In this document: one piece after another, positions 40,836 through 54,036 of the stretch | Position numbering within the stretch: position 1 is the first letter of the stretch | How the letters are laid out: the number at the start of each line of letters is the position of its first letter | Origin: Prostheceraeus crozeri | Taxonomy: Eukaryota; Platyhelminthes; Polycladida; Euryleptidae | Direction: 5' to 3' | NCBI GenBank assembly: GCA_907163375.1 | Contig: CAJQUW010007812.1 | Location: 80,642 to 144,641 of the forward strand | Length of the DNA stretch: 64,000 nt | The notes under the pieces: model-generated | Databases searched by the model: none | Told to the model about the DNA's origin: nothing | The model's input: the letters and a program-made list of their open reading frames with translations, nothing else | Made by a program: the position numbers and the translations under genes

Positions 40836-43800
40836 CTCAGTGTTTATCTACTGAAATCAGTGCGATATACTATACATATATTTCAAGCGACAAATCTTTC
40901 CCTGTCTCTGGTGTTTGTCTTCTTTTCCTTCTCCACATCTTCATAATTTGTTCATACTTTCAATTTTCATTTTCTAAAGTGGTTTTCGAGTCATCCTAAA
41001 ACTCCATCGTAATATTTGTTCAGACAGTCAGGTAGAATTTCTGGTAGCTGGCAAGCAGCTATGTGTTCCTGAATGTCCAAGCTAAATAAATGAAGCAAAT
41101 TGCAGGAAAGCAAAATTTTCATGAAATTGAGCATTTGTTTAAGAGTATGATTTCGTTCAATATTTGCCTTCATAATTGTTGCTAGTCACCATAATACGTC
41201 TGGTCAACTTAATCCAATTTTGACACATCGCTGCAAGCGTATCTCCTGGGACATATCTGCATTTCAAATCTACCAGCGGATAGGCCATAAACTGCCGGGT
41301 CGTCTCTCAAGGGATATTTATCAACGGGTGGAGGATTGAAGGATTGACCTATCCATTAATACGAAATTGTCGAGAACTAGCTATAAACATGACAATCTGC
41401 TTGAGAAAGTAAACCATAACACGCAGAGTTTATTAGATTTTGATTGCTAAATGTCATATACACAGGAGAATGAGGAATGAAGAAGTTCGAATACTTAAAT
41501 CTCTCTACTTCATCTATGGTGACTGAACTGATTTTCTCAAATCTACTTCACACGCTGAGAGGCATTATATCGATCCATTCGAAATATTAAGGGCGAACGA
41601 GCAAGTGCGTGTAGGTGCAAGAAGCAGAAATTCTTCTACCTTCAAAATTTGAAATTATTTTTTCTTCAATTATTCATTTTCTAATCATTTTTTGGTTGGA
41701 ATTTCCCAATTGTGCTGCTTTTCATAGGAATTTTTAATGTTTTCAGTTGCCTTGCGCACACAAATTTCACCTTAGTTTAAGCATTTCCGTGTGCAGTGAA
41801 TAATAAGAACTAATATTCTTTCCGTTTTCTAAATTATGACAAAAATAGAAAAGTACATTATATTACTGCATGTTTTCTTGGCAAAAAATTACCGCAGTCT
41901 ATTTACTATCAAAAATATTGTCAAAACTAATCTAAGCGTACTTCACTCAGTTTGCCGTGACAATATCAGACACTCTAATCATCTAACATATAACCGCTCG
42001 ATAAGCCTGGCATGCTTTAGTAGGCTTGTGACTTAGTTGGATACAGGGGCCACATAAGGTCGCAGTACAAAATCTAAAAAATCAAAACCTGTAGCTGTTC
42101 TTCAATTTTAAACTCCTTCAGGAGTAGATGCTTGGACGACACCTGAATTTTATTGGGTTATTCATGTACGCAGAGTTAATTAAAAGTTTTCAGATTAGGA
42201 CTTGAGATGCATCCAAGAATGGACTGAAGAGTTTGAATGCTAAACATGACAAGCGCCAACTTGAAAAATCGGCGATAGTCCTCATAAATGGTCCGTAGGG
42301 ATGGATCGATGTTTTGGGATAAATCTCATGTAATGAACCATCATTTATCATGATACAACATTGAACTGTGATTGTATATGTGTAGATTTTCAACATCTTG
42401 CACAGTCACGTTCATTGTAAGGTCAAATTATTTATTCCTCATTTCGAAAAGGCTGTTGCAGATAGCTATGATATATTCTATTTGCTATTTATCCTTTATA
42501 GACTAAACTGAATACGTTTTCTTATGACACTTTCCTTTCGCGGCTAACATGCATACCTTGCTCCTCATAAGCTTATTGCAAATAGGCCTATCATAATGAT
42601 ATAATTATTTTCAGAAAAAGCCTCCTGAATGGTCATCGATGAGAACACCGTGAGTGAAATATTTTCTTATGAGAGTCTCATGAGACTCATAATAATCTCA
42701 TGAGACTCTCATCAAAATCATTTCATGAGTTCTCATGAAAAATTTTCGGGTGGGATTCCTTGACCATATATTATTGTTGCATTCTGCGAGATGCATCACA
42801 GTTCCGTTGTTGTGACTCGTGCGCTCAAAACTCACATTGGTTGATATGCTGGAATTCCGTCGCGTCGCTTGCCCTCCCCCATCCTAATTGATAAGAAGTC
42901 TACCAAAAATGAACCACGAACAGACAAGCCCGAGGGAAACGCGGGACGTGTTCGTTGTGGATGCAACTTCCAGCACTGTAAAATACTAAAATTTTATGCA
43001 GCAAACCAAAACTTCATTGTCATTATTCAAATTTTCCTTCAATTTACTATGATCATACAATTATCATGGAAAAGTCGTCTGATACAATCAAAGGTGTCCT
43101 AATAACGATAAAAGCTTTGTTCGCTTTCTCTGTTCTCTTTGTTCTGCTAAATTCATGATTATGTTGGATAAAGTTAATTTCATGTTCCGTATGAAAAGAC
43201 AGATCATGCTCAATGATGTAGAAATAAATGATTTCAAGTTTTATTGCGTAAGAAACTAAAGGAGTTGATCTAACCAAAATCTTGCAAATGAAACTCTGAC
43301 AACTTGCTTTGAAGTATTCGAGATCTCGATTAGATGCTCTTTCAAGCAGAAACAGTCTTCTTTTGTCAGTTTGCATATCGGCTTTCCAGAAAGTTCAACT
43401 GGAAATGACAATTTCAAAATCAAAGGTTTTCTAACTTTCAGAAATATCGAAAACTTAGAGTTATCGCTTATTTCAGCCTAATGGCGAAAATGAAACAAAA
43501 TTTATATACCGGCTCATGTTTGCTATCTGTCTTAATCTACTGTAAAATTACCAAGTCACTTGCAACTGTTCGTCTTTCCGTAGAGACAATTTTAACTTCA
43601 TTGCAAAATTAAAGGGTGGGTGGAATATAAAGAGGTTCTTAAACTTGGTAACATAATTTTGAAAGAAATGAGTTGTATTGTCTTCTGCTTATTGCTTATT
43701 TGTGGTTGTGATTCTGCCTTCTGTCGCATTTTTTGCTGTGGTGCTTTAAAATAAATCCTTTTAACGCGCTTTCGTTACTTTTTGCTTTGACGTATTTTCA

Positions 43801-46800
43801 AACTTTTCCTCAAACATTACCGACTTCAGGAAGGTCACATTGTGCAACCAATTTTGAAAGGTACTGTTTTCGAAGGTTTGAATTTTGAGCTTTCTGTGAA
43901 CACTTTGTAAACACATTTGTCTAGATGATAACTTTCATCCAATTCGTCGATTTTCAACATAAGTACAGCATTTTGCTAACATAAATCTAAAATTCATGTC
44001 ATGATTATCAAGTATGTATACCACATAATATATATCGGCATTGTATGCATTTTTGATAATTCAAATACTGTTAGCCTAATATTAACCTACTACTTATTAA
44101 AGATTTTGGTAGTTATGACACATTGCGTTATTTGCATCTTTTCCTAGTCATTTGAAAACTTATGATATCTTCAAATCCTCGATCTTCTTTACAATTATAA
44201 TTAAAAGAATTTAGATTTGAAGAATGCAATTTCACAAACATTGAAGCAGTCATTGCACTACAGTCAACATAACTTATTACATTCTGCTTTAGACTCTTGC
44301 GCAAGACACCTTGCAAATAAGCTGCACAATTCTTGCAGGTTTGCGGGAGATCTTCTTCGTAAGATTTGTCACCAGATGTGTAAAAATAGCAAGCCATCTA
44401 AGCGAGGAATCTTTAACTCGAACTTCGCACTTGAATTATTGATAATGAGGTCAAATCTGAGTGTTTTGCCCGAACCTTTGCACTTCAACCGCATGATATG
44501 TGAAGAAGTCAACGCAAACTGCCATTACTTCATGAACAGAGAGGATTGAACTTTTATAATTTCTTTTTTAAAATAATAAATTAATTAAAAAATATTAAAA
44601 AAGAATTGATTAAAATTACGAACTGCTCATCAGAAAATGAAATTGACTACAATTGTTTATTACAGAAATTGCAGTTGCAATTAATTACAGCACTAGTCTG
44701 GCGGAGATAAGTCGCTTGAGTACATTAGTGTTTTATGATTGGTTCTCCGTCGCTATGTTTGACCTTGATTTCGCAGATACACACAGTGAAGAGGGTCTGT
44801 TAATCACTGACATATATCAAGTGATCTGATGCATTAGAATCTACGTAGCAAATCTTAATAACAACAGTTTTGATACTAGAGGGCCTCTGCCTAGACCAAC
44901 AAACTTGAATAAAAATGAAACTAAAGATGAAACCAGAAAAGGAAAGGATACTCATTTCATTCACGCTTATAGCATGTGGGTAAGGGCATGTGGATCAGAT
45001 GGCTCGTAGGTCAACGGCCGTGTGGATCACATGGACAGTGGCTTAGAGCATGTATTAGGTAGAGTCGCAACTCAGCATTAGTCAAATCCCCAATGTGTAT
45101 GCAGCTTCGATTTTGTTAAATGAACTCGAGTTGAGACCCAGTCAGTACCAAATGTGAGATAAGCAAATTTCTGCAGTTTTGAAAAAATTACCATGGAATT
45201 GACTGATCATGACAGCAACACAGACGGAATAATATCATAAATAGCAAATCCTCCGTGTCATGACATCCTTGGAGAGGTTAAGCTTGTTCAATTAGCAATT
45301 CGATGGGTTACTGTTAAATTAATTCATTAATTAAATTAATTCGTTGTTACTGTTATGCTCAATCTCATTAATAAGAGTATTTTCTTATGTGTGATCATGT
45401 CACAAACTACCTGCCACTGAAGGAGTAAAATATCATGATCAAAGACAATGATCACAATTAGCGGTTCCGCAATATTATTCAGATTCAAGAAATGAAGCTT
45501 GAATTTAATGAATCATGAAAGCGTGCGGATGAAAATTGATTTAATTTAAAAACGTGAAATTTCAGCCTACATGTATCTACCATTTCCATGAAGATGATTT
45601 CCATCACAATGATGTTCATGAAATTGTCTTAATAATCAGCTGTATTTCACCACTGTTGATTTCCGTTTGATTAGGATGGCAAATTTTCATTCCATTTATA
45701 TCCAATAAGTTTCATACTACTTATACAGAGGTATCAAATCGCTAGTAGGCTGTAAATATATACAGGAATAATTTGCAAAAATTAATCTCCGTAAAAATTG
45801 ATCAGACATTTTTTGGACTGCAGTACCGTGATCTCCGCAAAAAAACTGAATCTTTTGATACAAAACTTTTGCTGCTTGCTGACATTGTTTGAGTGGACAC
45901 TTAAAATACACCTACACTATGGACGAGCGCGCTGAACCAAATGTGTCCCTCAGCAGAAAATCAACAGCAAGGAGGCAGAAAATCGAAGGAGGAAAAGAAG
46001 AACTGTCTGACTGTCATCGTCGACCATCACCGGCAAGTGAATACATAGAATACTGAGTAATAAAGCTCTGAATACTTTTACTATGACCATCCCATGTGAT
46101 AATGAATCTCAGCACGCTGCTGTGCAATTCATGAGGGTTCCTCTTCCCGCAAACAAGCCTGTCAACATTATACATGCGTTTGATTCATTTTTTATGTTTC
46201 ACTTTGAAAATCGCAGCACTCAAATTTAGAATCAACTGCATACTTAACAATACTTAAATCGTAAATCAGAAAAATTTGTTTCCAATTCTTACTTAACAGT
46301 TTACAGACTACTAAAGAGTCACCAAATCGATGACGAGTGATGCGAGAAAGTGTGTGTGATGGAATAAATTTGTAAAAATATTCAAAATTGCCTAAACCAT
46401 TTTCTAAAAATCAGAAAGGATATCTCCTCATCAGATTGAATCGTGAGTCAAAAACGAAGTTATATAACTTTTTCTATACTCTATATCCTCTACAATTCTC
46501 CTCTGTAAACATGCGATGAAGAATTTTTGAATGAAACATTTATAGCAATGCCAGGAGCCGGATGTGACATTTAGGAAATATTGCGTCATTTACATTAAGC
46601 CACAAATGGATAAAAAATGATGAAAGCTGCTCGTAAATTATTGAATCTGACACAAGAAGAGTGACATGCTGAAAATAATTTAGAGATTAAAGAGTAAGAG
46701 AATAATCCGCAATATATACCGAAGGGAATTTTAACCATTTTCCATTGTATCAAATCAGATCAAAGGTTGCATGGACATTGGTTTAACATGAAAATAATAG

Positions 46801-49800
46801 CACTACCCATGAGCTCTTGACTCAAGGTCACTGTGAAATTTTCAAGGTCTACTGCTCTGCTTTAGTCGACTAGTTGTCATTCGTGTCTGATGATCTGATT
46901 GGAATGAGATGACACTGTAAGAATTTCAGTAATTTTTAGTTCCAGTCCAATAAAATTGTAATAATTCGCCAGAATTCGCAAAATCTGTTGTTTTGCCACC
47001 TATTGAAAGTGGTGTTATATTAATGTAAAAAATAATTTTCTTTTTCCAAATTAGTTGCGATTTGACGCAAAGAAAAGGGCCAGTGAAAGCGCACTTAGCG
47101 GAAAGTTTCTTCCATGGTCTATTGATCATAGCATATATACATAATGTAGTTTACATTTCACAGTGTTTGTGGCCGTCAGCAATGGAAAATTTCCCCCTCT
47201 TTGAGAGTGCTCACAGCAGATCTATTGTTGACACTTTTAGCAAATATGACGTCATATTAGACAACACAGACACTCAATGCGACCACTTCAATGTAAATTT
47301 TAGATTTTGAAGCAAGTCAATGTAGCATTGGTATGTGAACTAACCGTCTCAGTAATTGACAGTATCGAATAGATCTTATGACAATGATCAGGAAATTAAC
47401 TGTAACAGTCGAAATGGATTCAGCAATAACCACCACCACTACTGTAAAAATGAATGAATATGAAGCACTACTGCCGATGTAAAGTATATAAGTAAGTAAA
47501 GTATGAAAGTAATTTTCATAATAGGTCAAACAATTGCATTATGGTTCAGCAAGACATCGCATATTCAAGACACTATGCTTGAAATAGAGCATCAAAGACC
47601 TGATTTACTGTAGGCTATTAAGAATAGCAGAAATAAACCAAACAAAGATGTGAAGAACCTTAGGTTTCTGTATGTATACTGCACTGTTCTGTTTATGCAT
47701 TCATCTATGCATTCATCAAATATTTTAAAGATATGTGTTCATTTTATTATGTGTATTATATGTTATTATATATTATTATATGTATTATGTGCGGGCTTTC
47801 CGGCAGTGGCGGATTTAGCGATCAGCATGAAGAGAAGAGATTCTCTAAATTAAGTCGACCTCCTCAATCACAAGAATCTTAGTGCTTTGTATCAACAAAC
47901 CAAACTTTGTTGTAGCATTTTTCACGCTTTCATTTGGCATGCCTCATTCGTCATTGACCAATACATCTCAAACTGATACAATAGTGAAGGCTGCTTATGA
48001 CGAATTCCATACTCCATCCATTGATGTAAAGGGGATCCCTTTCTACATCAATGACGGCATCTCACACCATGGACTAAGGTTTCCAATTCCGGGATCCCGG
48101 GATCGATGAGGATTTACGGGATTCTGAACCCCGGGATTAGGTAACCGGGATTCCGGGATTCGCCGCCATCTCATAATCAGTAGGATGCCTATAAGAATTT
48201 TAAGCTTTGCTCAGCTGTATCAGTCTCATCTTAAGCCAAGACGATTGATATTGTTCTTTAGCTAGGCAGGCTTGTCGTCTCCCAAGGGTGATACTAACTG
48301 GCTCACGCGAGAGAGCGTGTGTGTCCTTCCTGGAGTTCATCATATCAATGTGTAGGCGTCCAATCACACAAATATTATAACGCACTCGCAAAAAATGTTT
48401 ACGCCGAACGATGTGCGCGTGTGTATGGATGAATGTGTATGCTTAAATCTTACAGCCTACCTACACGCTGTTCATTGTGTCCATTACAATACATTGTTGT
48501 ATTAAACATTTCATTATCACTAATCACTTTTTCATTTATCATGTATTTCTACATGTATACCTACATGTTTTCCTACATGTATTTCTATTACCGTACTTTT
48601 GTAAATTTTTATCGTATTCCTATTGAGCTTGGAGTTATTTTTGTGTGGATATGTGAATGCCAAATGCATTAATTTCTCATTTTCATTGATATTGATTTTT
48701 TAACTATACGAGTATAGGTAATCTACAATATATGGTATTCAGTCAACTGGTCTGGAGATTAAGAAAGTGGTCAAGCCATATATGAATAAGCGTGGTTTAC
48801 TATAACATGTACCGGTATTATACAACATCATGCTTTTACAAGACGTAACAAAAGTCATTTGGACGGATGGACATGAAAATGAGAAAACCACATATCAGCT
48901 TCATCAATGTTATGATTGTTATCATTAATCAGATCATTCCGCATGATCCAATAGGCCTACAAGTACATACTTTAGTATACCCCGCATATAAAAACTGAAA
49001 CATAAACTCATTGCCAAGTCGTAGAAGTTCAGGCACGTGTCTATCTCAAAATAAAGTTCTAAGCTGATTAAACAGTTCAAACATTTCAGAACTCCTCTGA
49101 GAGCCCCCATGACTCAGCCTGCACAAGCCTATTACACCCGGTATATGACCCTATGCTTTACAACAAATCCATTAAGCTTGTCAATCCAGGGATCGCAAAA
49201 GAAATCGGGATCAATTCCGGGATCAGGAAAAGTCGGGATTTTGAAAACCCTACCATGGACGAAAATCACAAGTTACAGGCAGAGCTCACTCTGGAGTAAT
49301 TTCCACCAAGTAATGGTAGCTGATTGGACAGGAAGCCACTGATTGTCGACGAAGTAAGATGCATTCGTGAGATGACTCGAGTGTCAGGAAGTTTAGTGAC
49401 ATCAGCTGTATGCACTACATGAGACAGAGTAAATGCAAACAGGAAATGAAATTGAAATCTTGTTCGTCAAATCGGTAGCAGTTCATGAAGTTACATAGTA
49501 ATATACACTCATTGATGATGTACGTGCATGCATGGTTCAAAAGCGTTATAATACTTTATTAAAACTTGGAATTTCCGTTGATGCCAAATAAATTTGATGC
49601 GCATGACCAAATACATGTAGAAAAGCATGCAGCCGACAATGGTTTCCGATAAGTGAGTTTTCTACTAAGTTGGCTACCGCTATGTAGGTTTCCGGTAAGC
49701 GGATTTCCCGCTGAGTGAAACCAGAGTAACTATGCTACCTTGCACCCGGTGATGTCATAGTGGTGCAACGCAGGTAAACGGTGCAACACTGCTCTGAGTT

Positions 49801-49920
49801 CCATTTAGCGTTGTTACACTGATAGTTTCTCATTTTACATTCGGAGATTATCATGTCGCAATCATCAAATTATCAAAGAAAGTGAAATGAGTCATTTAAG
49901 ATAATAAGTCACTTTGGAAT
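40836..49920. other. Long intergenic region without recognisable genes
   Basis: About 9 kb of AT-rich DNA. Short open frames occur (for example 43,053-43,376 and 44,217-44,549), but none has a recognisable product. Visible structures: a 17-bp hairpin at 42,669-42,712; 'taattaaattaatt' palindromic runs near 45,315-45,345; a TTATATG-rich microsatellite at 47,735-47,790; 'ctacatgtattt' direct repeats near 48,550-48,590; and GGGATC-rich patches near 48,085 and 49,185. Confidence 0.5.
42669..42712. repeat. 17-bp inverted repeat
   Basis: ATGAGAGTCTCATGAGA (42,669-42,685) and its exact reverse complement (42,696-42,712), with a 10-base spacer. Further TCTCATGA words follow to about 42,740. Function unknown. 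Confidence 0.9.
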
Positions 49921-49929
49921 CTGTTATAA

Positions 49930-50120
49930 TCGGGGTTGGAAAAATTACACAATTTTTTTCAATTACAGTTGCAATTACAGTTGAATAACTTTGAAATCAA
50001 AATCTTTAATTATAATTATATTTACAATAACATCACAGAAAAATTCAATAATAATTGTAATTACTTCAAAATCAAAATCTTCAATTACAATTACTGTAAT
50101 TGTTCCAACCCTGGTTGTAA
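49930..50120. repeat. Degenerate CAATTACA repeat
   Basis: Low-complexity run of 'caattacagttg/caattacaatta' and 'aaatcaaaatctt-aatta' words. Simple repeats of this kind are common in invertebrate intergenic DNA; a shorter patch lies near 44,645-44,695. Confidence 0.7.
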
Positions 50121-50194
50121 TTGTTTTAGATTTCTTTGAATACAGAATATCAATTTAAAAAAACTGCTGTAACTTGTGAACCTTGTCAAAGTGA

Positions 50195-50773
50195 AAGTCA
50201 AAGTGCATCGTTATACGCAAATCAGCCCTTTGTAACCCAGTCTGTGTTCCAGGAATTGATTTTGTAACAGAACATAAGATCCTCGGGATTGTGTGGAGTG
50301 ATGATCTAAAATGGCATAAACATTTTAGGTATGTTGAGAAATTGTTCGTGCAGCGTCTCCATAGTCTTAGAGTGCTGAAGTGTTTCATAAGTAAAGCAGA
50401 TCTTATTTGTGTTTATAACTCTCTGCTGCGCTCTCTTCTTGAATATTGTTCTCCACTTCTTGTTTCAATGCCTGTGCATTTGTGGAAGAAGTTAGAGAAA
50501 TTACAACGCCGAGCTCATCAAATACTCGTAATTTGTGGATTTGACTTTAAATGTGACTGCTTACCATCCTTGTCTTCAAGACGAATTGAAAATTCAATTA
50601 AATTTTTCAGAAAGTGTGGTTCTCCAGATCATATCTTGCATGGTATAACATTGCTAACCAGCAAACGATCAGGTCGAACAATTTTTGATTCATACAAAAA
50701 CAAACGCCGATGTGATGCTTTCTTTGTGTTTATGTCATTGTATTTAAGTGGGTACATTGATCTGTCAAGCTGA
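50195..50773 (+). mobile_element. LINE reverse-transcriptase C-terminal fragment
   Basis: The frame is open from before 50,225 and ends at 50,773: FVTEHKILGIVWSDDLKWHK HF, RVLKCFISKADLICVYNSLL RSLLEYCSPLL, KKLEKLQRRAHQIL. This is the thumb and tail of a jockey/CR1-type non-LTR element, the same family as 34,330-35,120 (compare VVTEHEILGV and SIMEYITPIF). It is 5'-truncated, as LINE copies often are. AT-rich 3' sequence follows to about 51,000. Confidence 0.75.
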
Positions 50774-52328
50774 TTTCTAATTATGCATAATAAATATCAA
50801 ACTTTTTTAATTGACTTGAATACTGATTGTTTATTTAATATACACGTTGTAGACCTACATGCTTACATACATTGCACATGTGTATCCACTTTCTTGTTCT
50901 TGGAAATTCAATTACAATAAGTATAATGCCATGTCTACATTCTATATATATGTTATTAAAATGTGCGTATATAAATGATAATGTAAACAGGTCTACCTCA
51001 AAAATCCACACCTTGAAACAACTTTTAACACAACTTTATCAAATTTGAAAATAATGACATGCGAAAGCCACTAAAAACACCTACAAAACATTGATATCTA
51101 GCGTTATCTCACTGGAAAATTTGCCATGATACCACCTCTTACACCCCGCCTCACCGTGTGCTGAATCATTGACAATGGGAAAAATGAGATATGCGTTGCC
51201 GGACTCAGACTCGTTAAGATTTAGTCACCGAGTCCGAGTCTAACTGTGCAAGCCTGGCTCGAACTCATTTGGTCCACTGTGTATCTTCAGGACGTAGACC
51301 ACAAACTTTCATTTGTGATTCGACCGAATAGGATTTTTCAGTAGGCCATCTAGGTTGCGTAAGCGACATGCCATCTGCTTTCTTGCTAGATTTTTCTCCT
51401 AAGCCATGATGTTGAGAAAAACAATTTTCATAGCGGAATCTACGATTTCTTTTCCTATCCTATGGTTTATAATTCATGTTATAGTACTATGAAGTGATAA
51501 CTGGGCCTAATTCTAAGTACGGCTTGAGATTGTCTATATCATTAATATTACAACGAGACTTTGCATTCATTTTCTATTAAGAATTAAAATTCTTTCGTAT
51601 TTGATTAAACAATCAAATCGTTACGACGAACTGATAGAAATATCGGATTGACTTTCATCATTGAATATAGGAATTTTGAAAAAAACAAAAATATGTCCTA
51701 ACGACGCTTATTATTCTGCGTTGCTGTTTGAAGTTTTTGTTTAAGTATATTCAGATGCTACGCCTCATATCAAACACATCTTTATGGCCATTCAAATGAT
51801 GAGCCAACATGATAATGTAACTATGCCAATTTGCATCGACCTCACCATCTGCAACCCAATAGACACTCATATGTTCTCTCATTTATCTGACAGGATGATA
51901 CTACCAGAATGTTAGACGAGAAATTACTGACCATTCAGAACTTCCTGTCGCTGAAATTCAATGGATTTGAATTATAGAAGTGCAAAGCCGAGTAGCAGGC
52001 TCGACGCGACTCAGGATAGAAGAATATTGGATCCGCTAACGATTTCAGAGTCGTTTTTGCCACTGTTGCTTGTATGAGTATAGTGTCAAAGAATTCAGCC
52101 AGCATCAGAAAATGCTCCCATCTCTACACAACTCACAGTTGTCTCACGATGTCTGACTGTATGCGCAGTGCAGACTTCACCACATGGTGGCTATGTTTAC
52201 CTATTATGTAAACTGTACATACCCATCGTTTATAGAGTGTGATGTTATGTAAGAGCTGTATGTGAGCAAGAAGCCGATCGACTCTTTGCAATCGAGTCTC
52301 AATAGATTACCAATAAAATGAAATAAAT
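50774..52328. other. Intergenic, nothing recognised
   Basis: No gene-like frame. GACTCAGACTCG and CGAGTCCGAGTC near 51,203-51,242 form an imperfect inverted pair, resembling the 'gagtcggagtc' words of the hAT-type element at 35,577. Confidence 0.4.
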
Positions 52329-52400
52329 GGCGGGCAGGATTCGAACCTGCGACCGCAGATTAACTAGACATGTGCTTTACCAACCGAGCCATGAACCACT
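52329..52400 (-). repeat. tRNA-like sequence (SINE head or tRNA pseudogene)
   Basis: Minus strand: TGGCTCGGTTGGTAAAGC (A box) and GCAGGTTCGAATCCTGC (B box, perfect T arm), ending GCCCGCC. The anticodon arm could read CTAGTTA (AGT), but the stem has a mismatch, and the 5' side (GGTTCAT) does not pair with GCCCGCC. Not a working tRNA gene; most likely tRNA-derived. Confidence 0.55.
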
Positions 52401-53523
52401 TATGCGACTGCGCCAATTGGCAGGATCAAACCATCACTACCACGCATCAGTTGTCACAGCAATTATGATCAATGAATAGATATCTCGTCACAATTGCGAC
52501 TGCTGACATTAAGGCAAGTAGCTGGGGTTCGATTGTCCACCAAAGCATCTTAAACCATGCCGTGAATGCAATTAACAACAATGAAATTAAATAAACGATA
52601 GATCAAATTGCCTGATGTAAGAAGAAAATGAGATGTTAGGATGTCAATAAAAAAATTATTAAATTTCACATGGGATGCTTTCATAATCAGATGAAAAAAT
52701 TAGGACTAAAATAGTATATAATGTAGGTAAGGTCCATCATGTTTCCAACGTACATTCATGAATGGAAATCTAAAGCTGATCAATGAATGTATGTACAACT
52801 GGTTATCAATAGGAAAATGAAGTATTTCTAGATTCGATGCAAAGATTTTCAGATGTTCAGTGGGCAAAAGTTTGTAAACACGTTCATATGCAGTACATGA
52901 ATGCAATCATAAGTCCCCCCTTAAATCGCATAGAGTGGTTTGTAGTCGTATATTATGTACCTTAATAATCAATTAATTTCTATGCCAAATCAAATCTATC
53001 ATTTTAACCATAGAAATGGATCTCCATCTCATGTTTTTGTCTTCCAGATGTCTACGGATAACTATGTAATTTTAACATCAGATGGCGGTTGGCGTTAAGC
53101 AGCACACAATACTGAGACAGTCTCAATTAAGCATTACCGGCTGATTCAAAAGGAAATAGAAAGTAGCATGTGTAAATGTTTTGTTAATATTTGTTGTTCC
53201 ATTCATAAGTTGTTTAATTGAAGGCATTTTCTTTTCTTCCCACTAAAAAGTGAAATGATTGTTTAAGCCATAATTTATAACTCAAATAAAATAAGAGGCA
53301 GTAGCTCTACTCTCCAAAAGCCATACCAAGGAGATCAAGAAGTGGGTTTTAATCATCATGGAAGAAACGCAGGAATTTCCATTCAACTTTTTCATTGATA
53401 TAATTACTCGGAAAGTTTGGGCTATGCGTATGTACGCAAGGTGCAGCCATTTCAATGTTCCGTACATTTAAATCAATTAGACCCTTTTTGAAAATGTGTC
53501 CAGTATATCTTCAAATGCAATGA
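52401..53523. other. Intergenic, nothing recognised
   Basis: No gene-like frame. It ends at the left tip of Polinton D; the six bases before it (CAATGA, 53,518-53,523) would be its target duplication, but the right end is outside the window. Confidence 0.5.
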
Positions 53524-54036
53524 AGTAGTAAGAAAACGGCGAACACCAGATAGCGCAAGATGGCCGCCGTCGTGGCTGAGTCCCCCCCCCTCTGGTCCGC
53601 CAGTGTCGTGATGTGCCGGCGAGGTTCCGCTGACGTCCCCCCCCCTCTGGACCGACAGTGTGTGAGCCTCGGGTGTCTGTGTCCGACCGCCTGGTGGACT
53701 TGGGCGACCGTCTAGGTTGACCTGGGCGACCGTCTAGGTTGTCTTGGTTAAACTGTGGGATGTTTTGGTGTGTAGTGTCCAAACGAAGCCTCGGATGTGA
53801 AAACGGAGGCCAGATTCGGATTCAGCGTGAAATTCTGCATCTGTATGGTGAATTTGAAAGCAATCGGAGATAAAAATTTTTCGCTGACTTCCCCCCCCCT
53901 CTGGACAGCTTGCTTCGATCTTGGCTTCTAGTGGACGGATTTTGTCGAGTGAGGTGTCATTTGAAAGCTAAGAGTGAGACAAATTCACTGAAACAAACGG
54001 CTTGTTCCTATCTGTCTTCGTTTACATGTGAGACGC
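53524..54036. repeat. Left terminal repeat region of Polinton D
   Basis: Contains blocks shared with 6,900-7,680 of Polinton A in inverse orientation but different order. The module CGCTGACGTCCCCCCCCCTC TGG (TGACGTC plus a run of eight or nine C) occurs near 53,580 (partly), 53,628 and 53,880. 'gggcgaccgtctaggttg' is duplicated at 53,703-53,740. Confidence 0.85.

Noticed and set aside
44217-44549. 110-codon ORF as a host gene
   Set aside because: No recognisable features; an overlapping minus-strand frame is nearly as long.
45315-45345. TTAATTAAATTAATT palindromes as an origin or attachment site
   Set aside because: Simple AT-rich low-complexity sequence without flanking structure.
48085-49245. 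GGGATCCCGGGATC-type patches as regulatory islands
   Set aside because: Similar degenerate patches occur at 35,310, 39,218 and 49,185; they look like decayed copies of a dispersed repeat rather than regulatory sites.
52329-52400. Functional tRNA gene (anticodon AGT)
   Set aside because: The T arm is perfect, but the acceptor strands do not pair and the anticodon stem is mismatched.
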